From assembly GCA_963834855.1 (NCBI GenBank), contig CAWIDH010000029.1, forward strand, positions 1-64,000: DNA of 64,000 nt. The letters run 5' to 3'. The DNA comes from DATJKD01 sp963834855. GTDB taxonomy: Bacteria; Pseudomonadota; Gammaproteobacteria; Steroidobacterales; Steroidobacteraceae. Of the stretch, positions 10,219 through 20,219 are shown piece after piece. Each line of letters starts with the position of its first letter. Position 1 is the stretch's first letter. The notes beneath the pieces were generated by a model. That model made no database searches. It saw only the letters and a program-made list of their open reading frames with translations, and was not told the DNA's origin. The position numbers and the translations under genes are program-made.

Positions 10219-11102
10219 ACCTTCTGCACCCTGGGCTGACCGAGGATGCCGTGGGGGCGCATGATGATCAGCGCCAGCAACAGGCTGAATACGACCAGGT
10301 CCCGGTAGGTGGAGGGCAGCAGCGCCACCACCATGATTTCCACGCCGCCAAGAATGAAGGCGCCGATCATGGCGCCGCGAATGTTACCGATCCCTCCCAC
10401 CACGGCGGCGATGAAGGCTTTCCACCCTATGAGGATGCCCATGTAGGGGTCGATGACCGGGTAGGCGAGGCCGTACATCGTGCCGGCGGCCCCGGCCAGT
10501 CCGGCGCCGATGGCGAACGTGATCGAGATGATCAGGTTGACGGAGATGCCCATCAGCGGCACGTACGTCTTGTCCCAGGAAATCGCCCGCATCGCCATGC
10601 CCACCGGAGTGCGATGCACGACATGGTCGAGCACCAGCATCAGCGCGAGCGACAGGCCGATGATCACCAGCTGCAGCGATGAGATGGACACGCCTCCCAG
10701 GTGCCAGGTGACGTTGTCGAGCAGCCTCGGAACGTTCTGGGGGTAGGGATAGAAGGCCAGCATCAGGTTCTCGAGGATGAGCCCCACGCCGAGGGCCGTG
10801 ATGATGGCGGACACCCGCGGCGCATTGCGCAGCGGCTTGTACGCGAGCCGTTCGATCGTTACGCCCAGCAGGGCTGTACCGCACATTGCGATCAACAGCG
10901 TAGGGGTGAAAGGCAGGCCGAGCGCCGTGCCTGCCAGGAAACACAGGAAGGCGCCCACCATGAAGACGTCGCCGTGGGCGAAGTTGATCATGGAGAGCGT
11001 CCCGTACACCATGGTGTATCCGAGCGCGATCAGGGCGTAGATGCTGCCCAGTTGCAGGGCATTGAGCGCCTGCTGCAGCCAGTAGACGACCTCCGGATTC
11101 AA
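10215..11102 (-). CDS. livH: branched-chain amino acid ABC transporter permease LivH
   Basis: 295-residue permease. Typical LivH blocks are present: LQLGSIYALIALGYTMVYG near residue 16, NFAHGDVFMVGAF, and AVVGGIGNIRGAMIGAFILG near the C-terminus. About eight transmembrane helices. It follows livK by 49 bp and overlaps livM by 4 bp. It pairs with LivM to form the transmembrane pathway. Confidence 0.95.
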   Translation of the reverse strand: MNPEVVYWLQQALNALQLGSIYALIALGYTMVYGTLSMINFAHGDVFMVGAFLCFLAGTALGLPFTPTLLIAMCGTALLGVTIERLAYKPLRNAPRVSAIITALGVGLILENLMLAFYPYPQNVPRLLDNVTWHLGGVSISSLQLVIIGLSLALMLVLDHVVHRTPVGMAMRAISWDKTYVPLMGISVNLIISITFAIGAGLAGAAGTMYGLAYPVIDPYMGILIGWKAFIAAVVGGIGNIRGAMIGAFILGGVEIMVVALLPSTYRDLVVFSLLLALIIMRPHGILGQPRVQKV

Positions 11103-11151
11103 GCTGGCGGGACTCCCGCGTGCACCGGCGACACGGTCGCGACCGGATCGA

Positions 11152-12330
11152 TCACGGAGCGGCGTTCATCACCCAGGTGAAACGGTCGCCCTTCACCTGC
11201 ATGATCACCGCGCTCTTGACCGGGTCGCCCGAGCCCGGGGTGAACCGGATGTCGCCGGTAACCCCGGTGTAGCCGGAAACGCCGGCCATCGCGTCGCGCA
11301 GCGCCTGCCGTTCCGGCGCCGATGCTTTCCGGAGCGCCTCGAAGAGCAGCCCGAAAGAGTCGTAGGTCAGAGCCGCAACGTCGTCCGGGGCGTTGCCGTA
11401 CTTCTGCTGGTAGGCACCGATGAATTTCTTCGCCGCGGGCGTGGCGATGTCGGCGGCGTAGTGGTTGGCGAAATAAGCGCCTTCGACGGCGCCTTCGGAA
11501 AGCTTGATGAGCTCGGGGCTGCTCCAGGCATCCGAGCCCACCAGCGGCCGCTCGATGCCCTGGCGGCGCGCCTGCTGCGCGATCAGGCCGACGTCGTTGT
11601 AGTAGGCCGGCAGGAACACGACATCCGGATTGACGCTCTTGATCTTGGTCAGCTGGGCGGAAAAATCGCGGTCGCCGGTCGTGTAGGTTTCGAAGGCGAC
11701 GACGCGGCCGCCGAGCTCCTCGAATGTCTTGCGGAACAACTCGGCCTGGCTCTTCGGTGCTTCGGAGGCGACGTCATAGAGCACTCCCGCGGTCTTCGCG
11801 CCGAGTTTCTCCGTGATGAAGCGCGCCAGCACCTGGCCCTGGAAAGGGTCGGTGAAGCAGGCGCGGAACACGTACTTCTTGGGCTCGCCCGTGCGATTGT
11901 CGAGCGTGGTCTTCGGATTGGTCGACCAGGGCGTGATCAGCAGCGTCTGGCTGGCCTCGGCGATCTCCGAGGCGGGAATGGCTCCCAGGCTCGCGTTCGG
12001 CCCGACGATCGCGAGCACGTTGTCCTGGGTAATGAGCTTGTTGGCGGCCGCGGCGGACTGATCGGACTTGGCAGCGTTGTCCTCGACCAGCAGCTCGACC
12101 TGGTAGACCTTGCCGGCGACGGTGATGCCACCCGCCGCATTCAGTTCGCTGACAGCCAGCTGGGCCGCATTGCGCGACGAGGCGCCCACCGCCGGCATGT
12201 CGCCGGTCATTTCGACGATGGCGCCGATGCGAAGAGTGTTGTCATCGCGACCGCGGTCGCCACAGCCGGCCATCGCAAGAGCGGCAGCCAGGGCCGGAAT
12301 GTGCAGGAGCAGGGGCAGCCGTTTCTTCAT
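11152..12330 (-). CDS. livK: branched-chain amino acid ABC transporter substrate-binding lipoprotein LivK
   Basis: 392-residue type I periplasmic binding protein. The signal peptide ends in a lipobox (LAMAGC, Cys about residue 23), so this copy is lipid-anchored rather than free as in E. coli LivK. Mature start GDRGRDDNTLRIGAIVEMTG, then VGASSRNAAQLAVSELNAAG, is the standard ligand-binding N-lobe; IVGPNASLGAIPASEIAEAS and VGSDAWSSPELIKLSEGAVE follow. It is the first gene of livKHMGF. The ~250 bp gap upstream to the divergent LEA14-like gene must contain the operon promoter. The substrate is inferred from the family. Confidence 0.92.
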   Translation of the reverse strand: MKKRLPLLLHIPALAAALAMAGCGDRGRDDNTLRIGAIVEMTGDMPAVGASSRNAAQLAVSELNAAGGITVAGKVYQVELLVEDNAAKSDQSAAAANKLITQDNVLAIVGPNASLGAIPASEIAEASQTLLITPWSTNPKTTLDNRTGEPKKYVFRACFTDPFQGQVLARFITEKLGAKTAGVLYDVASEAPKSQAELFRKTFEELGGRVVAFETYTTGDRDFSAQLTKIKSVNPDVVFLPAYYNDVGLIAQQARRQGIERPLVGSDAWSSPELIKLSEGAVEGAYFANHYAADIATPAAKKFIGAYQQKYGNAPDDVAALTYDSFGLLFEALRKASAPERQALRDAMAGVSGYTGVTGDIRFTPGSGDPVKSAVIMQVKGDRFTWVMNAAP

Positions 12331-12577
12331 AAGTCCTCGATTTCAGACCGATCATTACCCAATGCGAACCCGCGCGCCACGGGATTATGGCCGAGTTCGC
12401 CTGACTCACCAGCGACGACCTCCGCAATCCTTGACGCACTCGTGCACTCGAAGGGCTTGATTGTCTTGTCATGATGGCTTGTGCCGTGTTGGACACCCGG
12501 ATTCCGAAGCTGCTAACGTGGCCTCGCACATCACCCGCTCCACCTCCCGACCGCCGCTGAACGCGAGGGAGTATGCG

Positions 12578-13072
12578 ATGACTGCATCAAACCAGGCCCG
12601 GACTGTCCTGCTCCTCGCTGCCGCACTGCTGCTCGCCGCCTGCGCGAGCCTGCAGCGCCGAGACCCGCTTCAGGTCACCGTGGCCGGCATCGAGCCCATG
12701 CAGGGCCAGGGCATGGAGCTGCGGATGCTGGTGAAGCTGCGAGTGCAGAATCCGAACGACGCGCCCATCGATTACGACGGGGTCTCGCTCAAGCTCGAGG
12801 TGCAGGGCAACACCTTCGCGACCGGCGTCAGCGACGAGAGCGGCAGCGTGCCGCGCTTCGGCGAGGCGGTGATCGCGGTGCCGGTGACGACCTCGGCGAT
12901 GCGCATGGTGCGCCAGGCGCTCGGCATGATGGGCGACAAGGGTCCCACCGGGACCGGAAAGATCAACTACTCGCTCACGGGAAAGTTGAACGGCCCGACC
13001 TTCGGCGCAGTGCGATTCGAGACGAAGGGCGACCTCGAGCTGCCGACGGCTCCGCCCGCCAGCGAAACCTGA
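12578..13072 (+). CDS. LEA14-like (LEA type 2) lipoprotein
   Basis: 164 residues. ATG at 12578 has CGAGGGA 9 bp upstream. The signal sequence (RTVLLLAAALLLAACASL) has a lipobox with Cys at about residue 22. The mature part is one water-stress/LEA type 2 domain: VAGIEPMQGQGMELRMLVKL, then VQNPNDAPIDYDGVSLKLEV and the late strand GKINYSLTGKLNG. Such domains are immunoglobulin-like and sit at the envelope; their job is poorly defined. It is a monocistronic gene convergent with the TPR gene at 13114. Confidence 0.85.
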   Translation: MTASNQARTVLLLAAALLLAACASLQRRDPLQVTVAGIEPMQGQGMELRMLVKLRVQNPNDAPIDYDGVSLKLEVQGNTFATGVSDESGSVPRFGEAVIAVPVTTSAMRMVRQALGMMGDKGPTGTGKINYSLTGKLNGPTFGAVRFETKGDLELPTAPPASET

Positions 13073-13113
13073 ACTGCACCGCCGCCCCATGGCGGTCCGC
13101 GGCGGGTGCGCGG

Positions 13114-14796
13114 TCAGCCCGACAGGCCCTCCTTCGCGATGAACTGCCCCCATCGCGGGTCCGCATGCAGGCCGCGCAGCAGCGGGTCACTCAGCGCTTG
13201 CGACAGGCCGCTGTCGCGGGTCGCCGCGGCGCGCTCGAGCCAGTCGAAGGCGGCGTCGATTTCACCGCGATAGGCGTGTATCTGGGCGATCTGGTAGCCG
13301 ATACCCACCGGATTCATGGTCTTCAGCTCCGCGAGAGCCGCGTCCGACTCGCCGCGCCGGCCCAGGGCGTGCTGGACGAGCGCCAGCCCCGTCAGTTGCC
13401 AGAACCGGCTCGGCTCCTGCTGCACCACCGCGAGTGCGCCCTGCGCATCGTTGCGCGCGAGCAGGATGCGAGCGAGGTAGTAATGGCCGCTGAGCCATCC
13501 CGGGCTCAGGGCCAGCAACTTGCGGCGCATGGCCTCGGCCTCGTCGAGGCGGCCGGCACTGTAGTACGTGAGACTGAGCGTTGCGTGCGCGTTCGGGCTC
13601 AGCGGGTCCCACTTGAGTGCCTGCTCCGCGTAACGAATCGCCTCGTCCAGCCGGCCCCGGCGCCGCGCAATGATGCCGGCCCGGGTGAGCACCCGCTGGT
13701 TGTGGGGCTCGCGCGCGAGCGCGCGCTCGATGCGCCGCGTCCCACCGGCGACGTCCCGGTTCTCGATCACGTCGAAGAGTCCGAGCAACGACAGCGCCTC
13801 GGCGTGATCCGGATCGATGGCCAGCGCCCTCGTCGTCGCGTCCCGCGCCTTGCGGGAGCCCTCCTCGTAATCGATCAGCGAATTGTTCGCCCCGCTCCAG
13901 TAGACGGCGCCGAGCATCGCCCATGCCGGCGCAAAGGCCGGGTCGATCGCGATCGCGGCATCGAGCGCCGCGATCGCCTGCCCGTAGCCCGCTGACGAAT
14001 ACAGCTCGAAGAAGTGGCGGCCCTGGAGATACAGCGCATAGGCACGCGGGTCGGTCTGAATCGCCTTTGGCGCTGGAGCGCCAATGAGCCTGATTTCGAG
14101 CTCGCCCACGACCGCCGCAGCGATCTCGTCCTGAACCGCGAAGATGTCGCCGAGCTCGCGGTCGAAGCTCTTCGACCAGACATGCGAGCTGTCGCTCGCG
14201 CGGATGAGCTGCGCCACAATCCGGATCCGGGCCCCGGCCCTGCGCACGCTGCCTTCGAGCAGGTGAGCCACATTCAGTTCCTGCGCGATCGTGGCGGCGC
14301 TCACGGCCCGATCCTTGAACGAGAAAGACGAGGTCCGTGCCACGACCCGCAGCCCCGGGATGCGGGACAGCAGGTTCAGCAGCTCCTCCGACAGCCCGTC
14401 GGCGAAATACTCGTTCGCCTTGTCCTCGCTCATATTCGCGAACGGCAGCACGGCGATCGAGTGATCCGTCGCCGCGAACGCTGCGGGTGCGGCCTGAACG
14501 TTCACGGGCGCATCGGCTGCGCCGACGGGCGCGATCGCGGGCTGCGGTCCGACAGTCGCCGGCGCGTCGAGCTCGCGCCGGATACCCTCGGGCGTGATCT
14601 GGTGCATCCAGGAGAGCAGCAGCGCGAGCGGAAACCCGACCAGCAGCAGTACGAAAACGAGCTTGAGGCCCCACGCGGGCACCTCGAGCATCTCGAGCAG
14701 CAGCTCGGCGATCTGGAGCAGCGCCCAGGACGCGGCGGCATAGATGACCGCCGTCTGGATCACCTTGCGGCGCTTGAGCTCGGCTAGAAAGCGCAT
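13114..14796 (-). CDS. TolB-like/TPR signalling protein
   Basis: 560 residues, intact. Same layout as the gene at 107: basic start MRFLAELKRRKVIQTAVIYA, two membrane helices at roughly 12-35 and 40-65, a linker, a TolB/FlgO-like domain (HSIAVLPFANMSEDKANEYF, DGLSEELLNLLSRIPGLRV, AHLLEGSVRRAG, SFDRELGDIFAVQDEIAAAV), then about six TPR units (for example ARDATTRALAIDPDHAEALS and ARILLARNDAQGALAVVQ). The first helices probably anchor it in the inner membrane. The C-terminal motif of both paralogues, FDWLERAAATRDSGL against FEWLERAYDQRDGGV, is shared. Function unknown. Confidence 0.85.
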   Translation of the reverse strand: MRFLAELKRRKVIQTAVIYAAASWALLQIAELLLEMLEVPAWGLKLVFVLLLVGFPLALLLSWMHQITPEGIRRELDAPATVGPQPAIAPVGAADAPVNVQAAPAAFAATDHSIAVLPFANMSEDKANEYFADGLSEELLNLLSRIPGLRVVARTSSFSFKDRAVSAATIAQELNVAHLLEGSVRRAGARIRIVAQLIRASDSSHVWSKSFDRELGDIFAVQDEIAAAVVGELEIRLIGAPAPKAIQTDPRAYALYLQGRHFFELYSSAGYGQAIAALDAAIAIDPAFAPAWAMLGAVYWSGANNSLIDYEEGSRKARDATTRALAIDPDHAEALSLLGLFDVIENRDVAGGTRRIERALAREPHNQRVLTRAGIIARRRGRLDEAIRYAEQALKWDPLSPNAHATLSLTYYSAGRLDEAEAMRRKLLALSPGWLSGHYYLARILLARNDAQGALAVVQQEPSRFWQLTGLALVQHALGRRGESDAALAELKTMNPVGIGYQIAQIHAYRGEIDAAFDWLERAAATRDSGLSQALSDPLLRGLHADPRWGQFIAKEGLSG

Positions 14797-14945
14797 CGGG
14801 AATCCGCGGACGCGACGAACGCGTGCAGGATGCCCGCTCGACTGGAACAGTCAAGCGCGCCGAGCGGGACGCCCGCAGCCCGGCCTGCGTGGCCGCGACG
14901 AGCCACGCAGGCCGGGCACTGACGTCCAGATGAGCGCGCGGCGAG

Positions 14946-16943
14946 TCAGAACTCGGCGCGCGCACCCAGGTGGATCGACTGGCCGGGCAGGGGCGCGATG
15001 TCCTTCAGCGGCGATGCATGCTGGCGCGCATCCTCGTCGAGCAGGTTCGTGCCGCGCAGGAACAGGAACACGCTCGTCGGTCCCAGCGGGCAGACGATAA
15101 CTCACGTCCGCGTCGACGAGCGTGAAGCTGTCGGTCGGCAACTCGTTCACGGCCACCTTGTCCTGCTCGTCGTAGTAGAACGCCTGCACGCCCAGGTGCC
15201 ATCGATCCTGGTCGTAGTGCAGCCCGGCGCCGAAGCGCAGCGGCGGTATCTGCGGCAGGTCGCCGCCGTCGTCCAGCTCGCCGCGGACGTAGTCGGATGC
15301 AAGCCGCAGATCCAGGTGCCCGTCGCCCTGCTCCAGCAGCGGGAAGATCACTTCGGCCTCGAAGCCGTGCAGCTTCGCGCCATCCTGCAGGTAGGCGAAC
15401 ACGGGCAGATCGTCTGCAATTTCGCCGGTAGGACTCGCGAAGATATAGTCGCTGTAGTCGTTGTAGAACGCGCTCAACGTCCACTGCACCCCTTCACCCG
15501 ATCGCCGCAGGGACACGTCGGTGGTGATTGCCGTTTCCAGGTCGAGGTTCGGATCGCCGACCTCGAACCGCTGCGCGGCGATGTGCGGGCCGTCGGCGTA
15601 GAGCTCGGCGGCCTGCGGGTGGCGCTGCGTGCGGGTCACGTTGACCGCGAACGCGTGCTCATCGGCGAATTTCCAGACCACGCCGGCGGAGAGATTGAAC
15701 GCGGTCTCGTCATAATCGGGCAGACCCGTGCCCGGTTCGCACGTCGACCTTCTGCTGCTCGCCGCGCGCCCCCAGCTCGATCGTCCACTCGATCGAAATG
15801 GCGCTCCTCGAACAGGAATAGGCTCGTAGCCTCCGTCTTCGATTGCGGGACGAACGCTTCCTCGCCCAAGGCCTCGAAATCGATGTCCACGTATTGTGCC
15901 CCGAGCGTTCCGCGCCAGCCTTCGCCGAGTTCGTGGTCCATGGCGAAGCGCAGCTCGTAGGCGTCCTGGTTGAAAACGGTGCCGGGCTCCCCAGGCGCCT
16001 CGAATTCCGTGTGCGTGTAGTCGTTGTAGGAGCCGTTCAGATGCAGCGTGGTGATCGCGCCCTCGAGATCGATCGCGGCCTTTGCATCGTAACGATCCTG
16101 CTCCATGTCGATGAACGCTTCCTCTTCGCCCGGAATTCCGTAGTTCGTCTCGTAGCGACTCCACGAGAGACCGCCCCGCGCGGCATCGCCGATGAGAGAA
16201 GCGCCCAGTGCGCCGCCCTTAGCCTCGCCGGCGCTGTTGGGAATGTGGTCTCGAACGCCGTCGGGCTCCTCGCCCGCATCGATCAGCGCCCGGCGCAGCG
16301 CATCGGACTGCGCAAAATCGGGGATCTCCACGTCATCGGTCTCGCGATCGAAGTAGTCGGCATGGAAGGCGAACGCTCCGGACCCGCCGTCGATGCCGAC
16401 CGCGCCGGTGCGCTCTTCGACGGCGGTATCACCGCGCAGTTCGATCGCGCCGGAGATCGGCTCCTCGGCACGCTGCATCGGTACGCGGTTCGTGACGACG
16501 TTGACGAGGCCACCGGCCGCGCCGCTGCCATAGAGCAGGGCCGCCGGGCCCTTGATGACCTCGATCTGCTGCGAGACCACGGATTCGACGGTGACGGCGT
16601 GATCCTGGCTCAGACCCGCGACGTCGAGGGAGGCCAGGCCGTCCTGCAGCGTCTGCACGCGGTAGCCGCCGAGACCGCGAATCACGGGCCGACTGGCGCT
16701 CGGACCGAAATAGGTCGAGCTGATGCCCAGCTCGTGGGAGAGCGTCTCGCCGATGCTGGTCGAGATCTGCCTGCGCAGCTCGTCGCCTGCAACGACGGTG
16801 GTCGGCTGGGCGATCTCGAGCGGGCTCTCGCGTAGCGCCGTCGACGTGACGACGATCTCCTCGAGGCGCGACTCCTGGGCGAAGGCGGAGGAACTGACGA
16901 GCACCGCGGCGACGGCGATGCGCAATGAAGTGGATGCGTCCAT
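14946..16943 (-). CDS. TonB-dependent outer-membrane receptor, frameshifted
   Basis: Signal peptide (AVAAVLVSSSAFAQ), a plug with VIRGLGGYRVQTLQDGLASL, IEVIKGPAALLYGSGAAGG and NVVTNRVP, then a barrel that ends with HLGARAEF and a terminal Phe. Residues 1-375 are in one frame. Near 15795 and 15740 the reading shifts through a short piece (EWTIELGARGEQQKVDV) into the frame holding YDETAFNLSAGVVWKFADEH. Near 15095 it shifts again into TSVFLFLRGTNLLDEDARQH and the stop at 14946. Full length would be about 665 residues, similar to zinc receptors of the ZnuD type. The neighbouring metal-binding protein and permease (19-21 kb) support metal as ligand, most likely zinc, but that is inference. Confidence 0.85.
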
Positions 16944-17042
16944 GACGAGGCAACTCCTGAGGCAATGGGTCGGTGCCGCTGCGGTGCGGGCCGCTGCGGC
17001 AGTAGCCCTCGCCGCGGAGGCGAGGGCGGTCTCGACGTGACT

Positions 17043-17351
17043 TCAGGAGTGGGGAGGGGCGCGCGGGCGGGCGGACGTCCGGACGCGAACAGGGATGTCG
17101 ACTGCGGATTCGGCAGCGACGAAGACATGCGAAAGCGCGAAATCGGCTGACGAAAGGTAGTGCCGCGGCGCATCGGCGAGACCGCCGAACGTGGCGCAAT
17201 AGCCACAGGCCAGGCTGTGCGTGACCGACGCGGAGGCGTCGTGCCGATGTGTGACATGCGCGATCGAATTCAGCGCGAAGGCGACCAGCAGCGCCGCAAA
17301 GGCTGCGTGCAGCCAACGTGGAGGTCGTCGCGCGAGCCGGAAGGTGCTCAT
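17043..17351 (-). CDS. small DUF2946-like membrane protein
   Basis: About 102 residues from the ATG at 17351; a TTG at 17378 is possible. One hydrophobic segment (WLHAAFAALLVAFALNSIAH) is followed by a His-rich stretch THRHDASASVTHSLACGYC with a CxxC, and then ATFGGLADAP. This pattern resembles DUF2946 proteins, which often lie next to genes for copper or other metal TonB receptors. It is 99 bp upstream of the receptor on the same strand, so one operon is likely. The gap to the receptor contains an 8-bp-stem hairpin (17001-17023). The His and Cys residues suggest metal binding at the membrane. Confidence 0.6.
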   Translation of the reverse strand: MSTFRLARRPPRWLHAAFAALLVAFALNSIAHVTHRHDASASVTHSLACGYCATFGGLADAPRHYLSSADFALSHVFVAAESAVDIPVRVRTSARPRAPPHS

Positions 17352-17464
17352 GGGAAGCGAGATCACCGAATCCGCCAACAGGCTACGCCACGGCTCGCCG
17401 GCCTGTAAAGCGCCTGAAGCGCGTATCCTCGAATTGCGTGAGATCGATTCGCTTGCGGGTAGTC

Positions 17465-17830
17465 ATGTTGCCGGCCCGCCTCGTTCGGCCGACAATCGCC
17501 GTCGAACTTCAGGACGACCGCCTCTTGCGACGTACGCCGAGATTGCTTCCCTGCATTGCGCTGGGCCTGGCATTGTTCCTCGCCCAGGCAGGCGCGCTGC
17601 TGCACTTGTCCGGTCACGCGGGTGCGCCGCAGGATCAGTCCGGGCTCCATTCGCAGCTTTGCGATGCCTGCCTGTCGTTCTCGACGATCTTCTCGATGGC
17701 GGGCGGTCCGGGCACCACGTCCGTGCTGCCCGCGCCGGTCGTCGCGTTCCTCGTCGTCGCCGCGATCGTCTCGCTGGTCGAGCGGCCGGTCCCGCGCGCA
17801 TTCCGTTCCCGAGCACCTCCTCGCCAATAG
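17465..17830 (+). CDS. small DUF2946-like membrane protein, divergent twin
   Basis: About 121 residues, transcribed away from the gene at 17043-17351. A hydrophobic segment (LLPCIALGLALFLAQAGALL) is followed by HLSGHAGAPQDQSGLHSQLC, DACLSFSTIFSMAGGP, a second membrane segment, and a basic tail. The order membrane segment, His motif, CxxC and small hydrophobic turn matches the gene across the divergent promoter, so they look like diverged paralogues. It heads the plus-strand metal-uptake genes (porin, binding protein, permease). Function unknown; membrane metal handling is the best guess. Confidence 0.55.
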   Translation: MLPARLVRPTIAVELQDDRLLRRTPRLLPCIALGLALFLAQAGALLHLSGHAGAPQDQSGLHSQLCDACLSFSTIFSMAGGPGTTSVLPAPVVAFLVVAAIVSLVERPVPRAFRSRAPPRQ

Positions 17831-17896
17831 CAGCCAGTCGACCGATCCAGGCCGCTGATCGCGGCCTGCTGCACTTGGCATTCCGAGGAGGCTCTC

Positions 17897-19301
17897 ATGA
17901 AAGGGTCTATTGCATTGCTTGCCGTCGTCGCGCTCGGGGCAGCGACGCATCCGGCCGCGGCGTTCGCGGCCGATGACACCGCGGCGCTCCGCGCCGAGCT
18001 GAATGCACTGAAGTCTGAATACGACGCGCGCGTCGCCGCTCTCGAGGCGCGCATCGCGGAACTCGAATCGGCGATGACCGCCGCGACGGCCCCGGCTCCG
18101 GCGATCGCCGAGGCGGCGCCGGTGCCTGAGGCTGCGCCCGCGTCGCGCCCGTCGAGCGCGACCGCGTTCAACCCGGCGATGTCCGCGATCCTGGGTGGCA
18201 GCTTCGCCAACCTTTCGCAGGACCCCGCCGACTACCGGATCGCAGGATTCGTTCCGGCCGGCGACGAGATCGGACCGGGCGAGCGCAGCTTCAACCTCGG
18301 GGAGTCGGAACTGACGCTGTCGGCCAACATCGATCCGTACTTCATGGGCAGCCTGACCGTCGCGATGACGCCCGAGGACGAGCTCGAGGTCGAGGAGGCG
18401 TACTTCCGGACGCTTGCGCTGCCCGCGGGACTCCTGCTCAAGGGCGGGCGTTTCTTCTCCGGCTTCGGCTACCTGAACGAGTTCCACGCACACGCCTGGG
18501 ACTTCGTCGACCAGCCGCTCGTTTACCAGGCGTTCTTCGGCGGTCAGCGGGCGCAGGACGGCCTGCAGCTCAAGTGGGTTGCGCCGACGGAGTTCTTCCT
18601 CGAGCTGGGCGCCGAGACCGGCAATGGCGAGGCATTCCCGGGGACACGGCGCGCCGCCAATGGACTCAACGGCGCGACGCTGTTCGCGCACGCGGGCAGC
18701 GACATCGGCGAATCCGCGACCTGGCGCGCAGGCGTGTCGTGGGTGGACCTGCGCGCGGAGGAACGCGCCTGGGAGGACACCGACGCGCTCGGTAACGACG
18801 TCGAGAACGCGTTCACCGGGAACCTCGCGCACATGGATCGCGGATGCGACGTTCAAGTGGACGCGCGCCGGGCGACCGCTGCGTCGCTCGCTCAAGCTGC
18901 AGGGCGAATACATGAGTCGCACGGAGGACGGCGAGCTCGCGTTCGACCTGTCGGGCGCGGCGCTTGCCGGCGACTACCGCAGCGAGCAGGACGGCTGGTA
19001 CGTGCAGGGCGTCTACCAGTTCCGGCCGCGCTGGCGCGCCGGCGCGCGCTACGACTCGCTCGATTCCGGCACGCCGCGGATCGGCCTGGTCGATTCCGGA
19101 CTGCTGTCGCCGGACGACTTCGCGCTCCTGTCGTCCGCGTCGCCGAGCCGCACCTCGCTGATGCTCGACTGGAGCCCGAGCGAGTTCTCACGGCTCCGCG
19201 CCCAGTTCGCCTGGGACGACGCCCGCAATGCGGCGACCGACGAACAGTTCTTCCTGCAGTACATCTACTCGCTGGGCGTGCACGGCGCCCACAAGTTCTA
19301 G
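17897..19301 (+). CDS. outer-membrane porin with N-terminal coiled coil, frameshifted
   Basis: ATG at 17897 has GAGGAGG 6 bp upstream. Signal peptide to about residue 24, then a coiled coil (TAALRAELNALKSEYDARVA and LEARIAELESAM) and an Ala/Pro linker, as in trimeric porins. The barrel part starts near residue 100 (GERSFNLGESELTLSANIDP). Near 18835 the frame shifts: the original continues without sense, while the next frame gives WIADATFKWTRAGRP, EYMSRTEDGELAFDL, and a normal end SLGVHGAHKF at 19301. Full product about 468 residues. Similar proteins are annotated as zinc-regulated outer-membrane proteins. It lies 12 bp upstream of the metal-binding protein gene. Confidence 0.75.
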
Positions 19302-19313
19302 GGGAATCCAGCC

Positions 19314-20219
19314 ATGGTCAACATCCTTCGCGCCCTGTGCCTGATCGCGACGCTTGCGATCTCGGGGTCCGCACACGCGGCCGTCAGGATTCTTGCAACC
19401 ACGGCCGACTGGGGTGCGCTCGCGAGCGAGCTCGGCGGCGACAAGGTCGACGTCTACACCGCCACCAATGCGCTGCAGGACGTGCACCGCGTCGATGCCA
19501 AGCCCAGCCTCGTGGCGCGCGCCCGCAATGCCAACCTGGTGGTCGCCAACGGCGCCGAACTCGAGGTCGGCTGGTTGCCGGTGCTGCTGCAGGAATCGGG
19601 CAATCCGAAGGTCCAGCCCGGAACGCCGGGCTACTTCGAGGCGACCGCGCAGCTCAGGTTGATCGAAGTGCCCTCGGCCATGGACCGCGCCATGGGCGAC
19701 ATCCATCCGCAGGGCAACCCGCACGTGCAGCTCGATCCGCGCAACATTGCGGTGGTCGCGAAGGCGCTCACTGCGCGGCTCGCCGCGATCGATCCCGCGA
19801 ACGCCGGCTACTACGAGGGCCGCGACTCGGATTTTCAGGCCAGGTGGCAGGCCGCGATCGTGCGCTGGGAGGCGGAGGCGGCACCGCTGAAGGGCGTGCC
19901 GGTCGTGGTCATGCACAAGGACCAGTCGTACCTCTGCCGTTGGCTGGGACTCAAGCAGCTTGCCGCAATCGAACCCAAGCCGGGTGTGCCCCCCAGCGCC
20001 GGTTACCTGGCGCAACTGGTGACGACGCTTGGGTCCACGCCGCCGCGGATGATCCTGCGCAATGCCTACAACGATCCGAAAGCGGCGAACTGGCTCGCGG
20101 AACGCGTGCACGCCCCGGTCGTGACCATGCCGTTCTCGGTCGGAGGCACGCCGGGTGCCACAGACCTGTACGGGCTCTTCGATGATTCCATCAAGCAGCT
20201 GCTGGCGGTGCTGAAGTGA
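19314..20219 (+). CDS. znuA: metal ABC transporter substrate-binding protein (ZnuA/TroA type)
   Basis: 301 residues, signal peptide cut after SGSAHA. Metal-site residues of the cluster A-I family are all present: His in LQDVHRVDAKPSL, His in GNPHVQLDP, His in VVVMHKDQSYL and an acidic residue in PGATDLYGLFD. The charged His-rich loop of classical ZnuA is absent. It overlaps the permease gene by 4 bp (GTGA). The metal is probably Zn(II) or Mn(II); three His plus one acidic residue does not by itself distinguish them. The gene symbol is by family resemblance. Confidence 0.8.
   Translation: MVNILRALCLIATLAISGSAHAAVRILATTADWGALASELGGDKVDVYTATNALQDVHRVDAKPSLVARARNANLVVANGAELEVGWLPVLLQESGNPKVQPGTPGYFEATAQLRLIEVPSAMDRAMGDIHPQGNPHVQLDPRNIAVVAKALTARLAAIDPANAGYYEGRDSDFQARWQAAIVRWEAEAAPLKGVPVVVMHKDQSYLCRWLGLKQLAAIEPKPGVPPSAGYLAQLVTTLGSTPPRMILRNAYNDPKAANWLAERVHAPVVTMPFSVGGTPGATDLYGLFDDSIKQLLAVLK

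Noticed and set aside
17352..17464. Zur-type operator in the divergent metal-locus promoter
   Set aside because: Only a weak imperfect inverted repeat near 17430; nothing near the known Zur consensus.
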